A stretch of 8,669 nt of DNA from the NCBI GenBank assembly GCA_031295725.1, contig JAUMNV010000062.1, positions 1-8,669 on the forward strand, in the 5' to 3' direction. The stretch's first letter is position 1. The number at the start of each line of letters is the position of its first letter. The position numbers and the translations under genes are program-made. Positions 6,958-8,669 of the stretch are shown here, in pieces. The notes beneath the pieces were generated by a model. That model was given only the letters and a program-made list of their open reading frames with translations, made no database searches and had not been told where the DNA came from. The stretch comes from Collinsella sp. GTDB lineage: Bacteria > Actinomycetota > Coriobacteriia > Coriobacteriales > Coriobacteriaceae.

Positions 6958-7156
6958 GTCGGTCCTCCGAACAAAGGTTATAGCCATAGCATGGGTCGAC
7001 CCCTGCGCACATTAACCTTCAGGTTGAAAGTAAATGCAAAGGTAAACCGTATTATGTTTGCACATTATGAACGTATCAGTCAAATAATTGACCGTGAAAA
7101 CCAAACAAACCAGATAAACGGCGTGGTATGGCCCCTCAACAAAGCATCAACCAGCG
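6958..7156 (-). promoter_or_regulatory. ftsQ-ftsZ intergenic region, likely ftsZ promoter/leader
   Basis: A 199-nt gap, noticeably AT-richer than the flanking genes, with no ORF and no ftsA. It holds two copies of CATAAT on the minus strand (7051-7056 and 7064-7069, 13 bp apart; possible -10 elements, without a clear TTGACA at 17 bp) and the inverted repeat GTCAA-ATAA-TTGAC (7079-7092). It also holds AACCT-TC-AGGTT (7014-7025) and the palindrome GGGTCGACCC (6993-7002). AAGGTTA (minus 7013-7019) can pair with TAACCTT (minus 6975-6981), enclosing that palindrome just ahead of the ribosome binding site. A dedicated ftsZ promoter with a structured leader is likely; exact elements are uncertain. 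Confidence 0.5.
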
Positions 7157-8413
7157 CTACGAGGTCGGAGCGTTCCTAAATGTATAGTTACCCGGAGAGC
7201 GCACATTGATATACGTTACGCCCTCTACCTGCGAAAGCAGCTTGGTGACTACGCGCTCCTTCTTGACGATATCGTTCGAATCGCCCAGCGACACCTCAAT
7301 GCCGTTATTGAGGTTTGCCGAGATGGCTTCGACCGAAGGCGTGGAAATATCCTTGACTTGTCCCAAGAACTCGCTCGAAAAACCACGCACATAATCCAAG
7401 CCAGCCTTAACGGCCTTGGAGCTCACCGCCTGGCCGGAAACCGGAGCGACATCCGCCGAGACATCAGTCAACAACACCGCGCCATAGTGCTTAGCGAGCG
7501 CCAGCGCGGCATCAATGCCGGTCAGGGTATTTGAGCCCTGCCCTGTCGTGATGACGTTGCCCTGGCCATCCACTTCGACCGACGTCGACAGCGGGGCGAT
7601 CCAGGTGTCATCATCCCCGATGGCCCAGGCAAGGTCATCGGAGCTGATATAGGCAATTGCGATGACCTTGCGCTCCATAGGCGTAATGATGAGCGTATGC
7701 GGGAACTGGCGCTGGACATCCACGCCCGAGACCCACGGGTTCTGCTTGAGGTCCTCGGTAATCTGGTCGGGATCGACGTTAAAAAGCGACGTTCCCTCGG
7801 GCAAATCGATCAGCTGGATAGCATCGTGCTTCGTCACATGCTCGCTGCCTTGAATCTGAATATCAGTGGCGGTAAACAATCCAGAGTTGATCACCACGAC
7901 GGCAACGACGACGAGCACGGCCAAGACGGCCAGAACGCCGCCCACGATTTTGCCTTTGCCTGTAACGAGAGAAGCGGCGTCTGACGTTTTATTTGCCATC
8001 GCCCCAAGTGAAGACAACGGGTTGACGCCTTTTTTACCCGAAGGCTTCTTGGCGGTAGCCGGCACCGATGTCAGCGAGCGCGGTTTCGATGCGCCCAGCG
8101 TGCGACCCGGACGCGCCGCCTTAGTTCCCGTCGAGGGCTTAGGAGTTGCCATGGGACGGGCAGGCTTGGCGCCCATAACAGGCTTTGACGTCACCGAGGG
8201 ACGCGAGGACTTTTTTGCGGCCGGACGATTACCGAGCTGAGAGCCGACGACCGGACGACTGGTCTGTCGAGCATGCCCGACAGACTTAGAGTGCGCGACG
8301 GTATTGCGTTGAGGTTTGGCAGGCGCGCCGGAACGCCCTCCGGCGCGGCGGAAGGTGGGTTTCGATGCTCTAGAAGCCGAGGAATTTAACTTCCGGTCTG
8401 AGCTCGATGCCAT
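7157..8413 (-). CDS. ftsQ: Cell division protein FtsQ/DivIB
   Basis: 418-aa bitopic divisome protein that scaffolds FtsL/FtsB-type partners and helps control septal wall synthesis. Order of parts: a long cytosolic N-terminus (1-154) rich in Ser, Pro, Lys and Arg and without hydrophobic clusters; one membrane helix (about 155-177, IVGGVLAVLAVLVVVAVVVI); the POTRA domain (about 180-249: FTATDIQIQGSEHVTKHDAI, then LPEGTSLFNVDPDQI, LKQNPWVSGVDVQRQFPHTL and ITPMERK); then the extracellular beta domain to the C-terminus (ending VEGVTYINVRSPGNYTFR). The cytosolic part is several times longer than in E. coli FtsQ. The start ATG lies 44 nt inside murB, with GAGGGAGG (8417-8424) directly upstream; no later start occurs before the low-complexity stretch, so the overlap seems real. 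It is followed by the ftsZ promoter gap. Confidence 0.95.
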   Translation of the reverse strand: MASSSDRKLNSSASRASKPTFRRAGGRSGAPAKPQRNTVAHSKSVGHARQTSRPVVGSQLGNRPAAKKSSRPSVTSKPVMGAKPARPMATPKPSTGTKAARPGRTLGASKPRSLTSVPATAKKPSGKKGVNPLSSLGAMANKTSDAASLVTGKGKIVGGVLAVLAVLVVVAVVVINSGLFTATDIQIQGSEHVTKHDAIQLIDLPEGTSLFNVDPDQITEDLKQNPWVSGVDVQRQFPHTLIITPMERKVIAIAYISSDDLAWAIGDDDTWIAPLSTSVEVDGQGNVITTGQGSNTLTGIDAALALAKHYGAVLLTDVSADVAPVSGQAVSSKAVKAGLDYVRGFSSEFLGQVKDISTPSVEAISANLNNGIEVSLGDSNDIVKKERVVTKLLSQVEGVTYINVRSPGNYTFRNAPTS

Positions 8414-8669
8414 ACGCCTCCCTCACCTTTCCGTGCACATGTCTGATAACCGCGGCAACGTCATCGGCCGAGGCGGTTCCGTTATTAACGATAAAATTAG
8501 CGTGAACGGGCGAAACTTCCGCGCCGCCAATCGAAAAACCCTTTAATCCACAATCCTCGATAAGCTTGCCCACACTCGCATCGGGCGGGTTGCGAAAGAC
8601 CGACCCGCAGGATGCGCGACCCATGGGCTGCGTACGCTTGCGCCTCGTCAGGTACCGCTCCATGCGCTC
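8370..8669 (-). CDS. murB: UDP-N-acetylenolpyruvoylglucosamine reductase MurB, 3' part
   Basis: C-terminal 99 residues of MurB; the FAD-binding part lies beyond the high-coordinate edge. MurB reduces enolpyruvyl-UDP-GlcNAc to UDP-MurNAc with NADPH in the cytosol, the second committed step of peptidoglycan synthesis. The MurB C-terminal domain is clear: RKRTQPMGRASCGSVFRNPP with the serine that acts as proton donor in the family (in CGSVF), then GKLIEDCGLKGFSIGGAEVSPVHANFIVNNGTASADDV, and the terminal EVKFLGF whose Glu corresponds to the conserved active-site glutamate. The protein ends where the family normally ends, at TAG 8370-8372. The reading frame overlaps the start of ftsQ by 44 nt, so the two genes are probably co-transcribed and translationally coupled. 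Confidence 0.96.
   Translation of the reverse strand, partial: ERMERYLTRRKRTQPMGRASCGSVFRNPPDASVGKLIEDCGLKGFSIGGAEVSPVHANFIVNNGTASADDVAAVIRHVHGKVREAYGIELRPEVKFLGF

Noticed and set aside
6958..6987. Longer ftsZ reading from ATG 6987 (adds ten residues)
   Set aside because: GGAGGA at 6963-6968 lies just before the ATG at 6957 and the extra residues do not match the family N-terminus.
5719..7179. A 486-codon plus-strand open frame opposite ftsZ
   Set aside because: It mirrors the ftsZ coding strand, its translation is low-complexity Gly/Asp/Val/Leu without any recognisable domain, and it runs through both the ftsZ terminator and the intergenic gap. Long antisense frames are common in GC-rich DNA with G/C-ending codons.

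Overview
This window is a stretch of core bacterial chromosome. All ten recognisable genes lie on the minus strand and are read from high to low coordinates. DNA is GC-rich and codons are G/C-ending. The murB-ftsQ-ftsZ-pgeF(ylmD)...yggS(ylmE) order, no ftsA between ftsQ and ftsZ, and an FtsZ C-terminus of actinobacterial type (ELPDFLKR) point to an actinomycete. The style of the proteins suggests class Coriobacteriia, perhaps a Collinsella relative; that genus-level guess is from memory, not from a search.

Layout in transcription order. (1) Division and cell wall block: the 3' end of murB (8669-8370), overlapping ftsQ by 44 nt (8413-7157), then a 199-nt AT-richer intergenic stretch, then ftsZ (6957-5803), closed by a strong intrinsic terminator (5743-5776). 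(2) A 150-nt control region (5593-5742) carrying a 7-bp direct repeat with 11-bp period that resembles a PHO box. (3) A phosphate operon: pgeF (5592-4792), sharing an ATGA stop/start overlap with pstS (4795-3959), then pstC, pstA and pstB with spacings of 1, 3 and 12 nt, a 92-nt gap with inverted repeats, and phoU (1213-356). (4) A hairpin and a 119-nt gap, then the 5' part of yggS (236-1), which runs off the window.

How the genes work together: MurB supplies UDP-MurNAc for peptidoglycan, FtsQ is the bitopic divisome scaffold and FtsZ forms the cytokinetic ring. PstS captures phosphate outside the membrane, PstC/PstA form the channel, PstB drives uptake with ATP, and PhoU couples transport to signalling. 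PgeF is a purine nucleoside phosphorylase-type enzyme that consumes phosphate.

The notable feature is arrangement rather than a new gene family. In many Gram-positive bacteria ylmD and ylmE follow ftsZ directly; here a complete pstSCAB-phoU operon sits between them. The upstream ylm gene (pgeF) appears to be co-transcribed and translationally coupled with pstS behind a putative phosphate-responsive site. No RNA genes, CRISPR arrays or mobile elements were seen, no stretch over 300 bases lacks a gene, and I see no convincing plus-strand gene.
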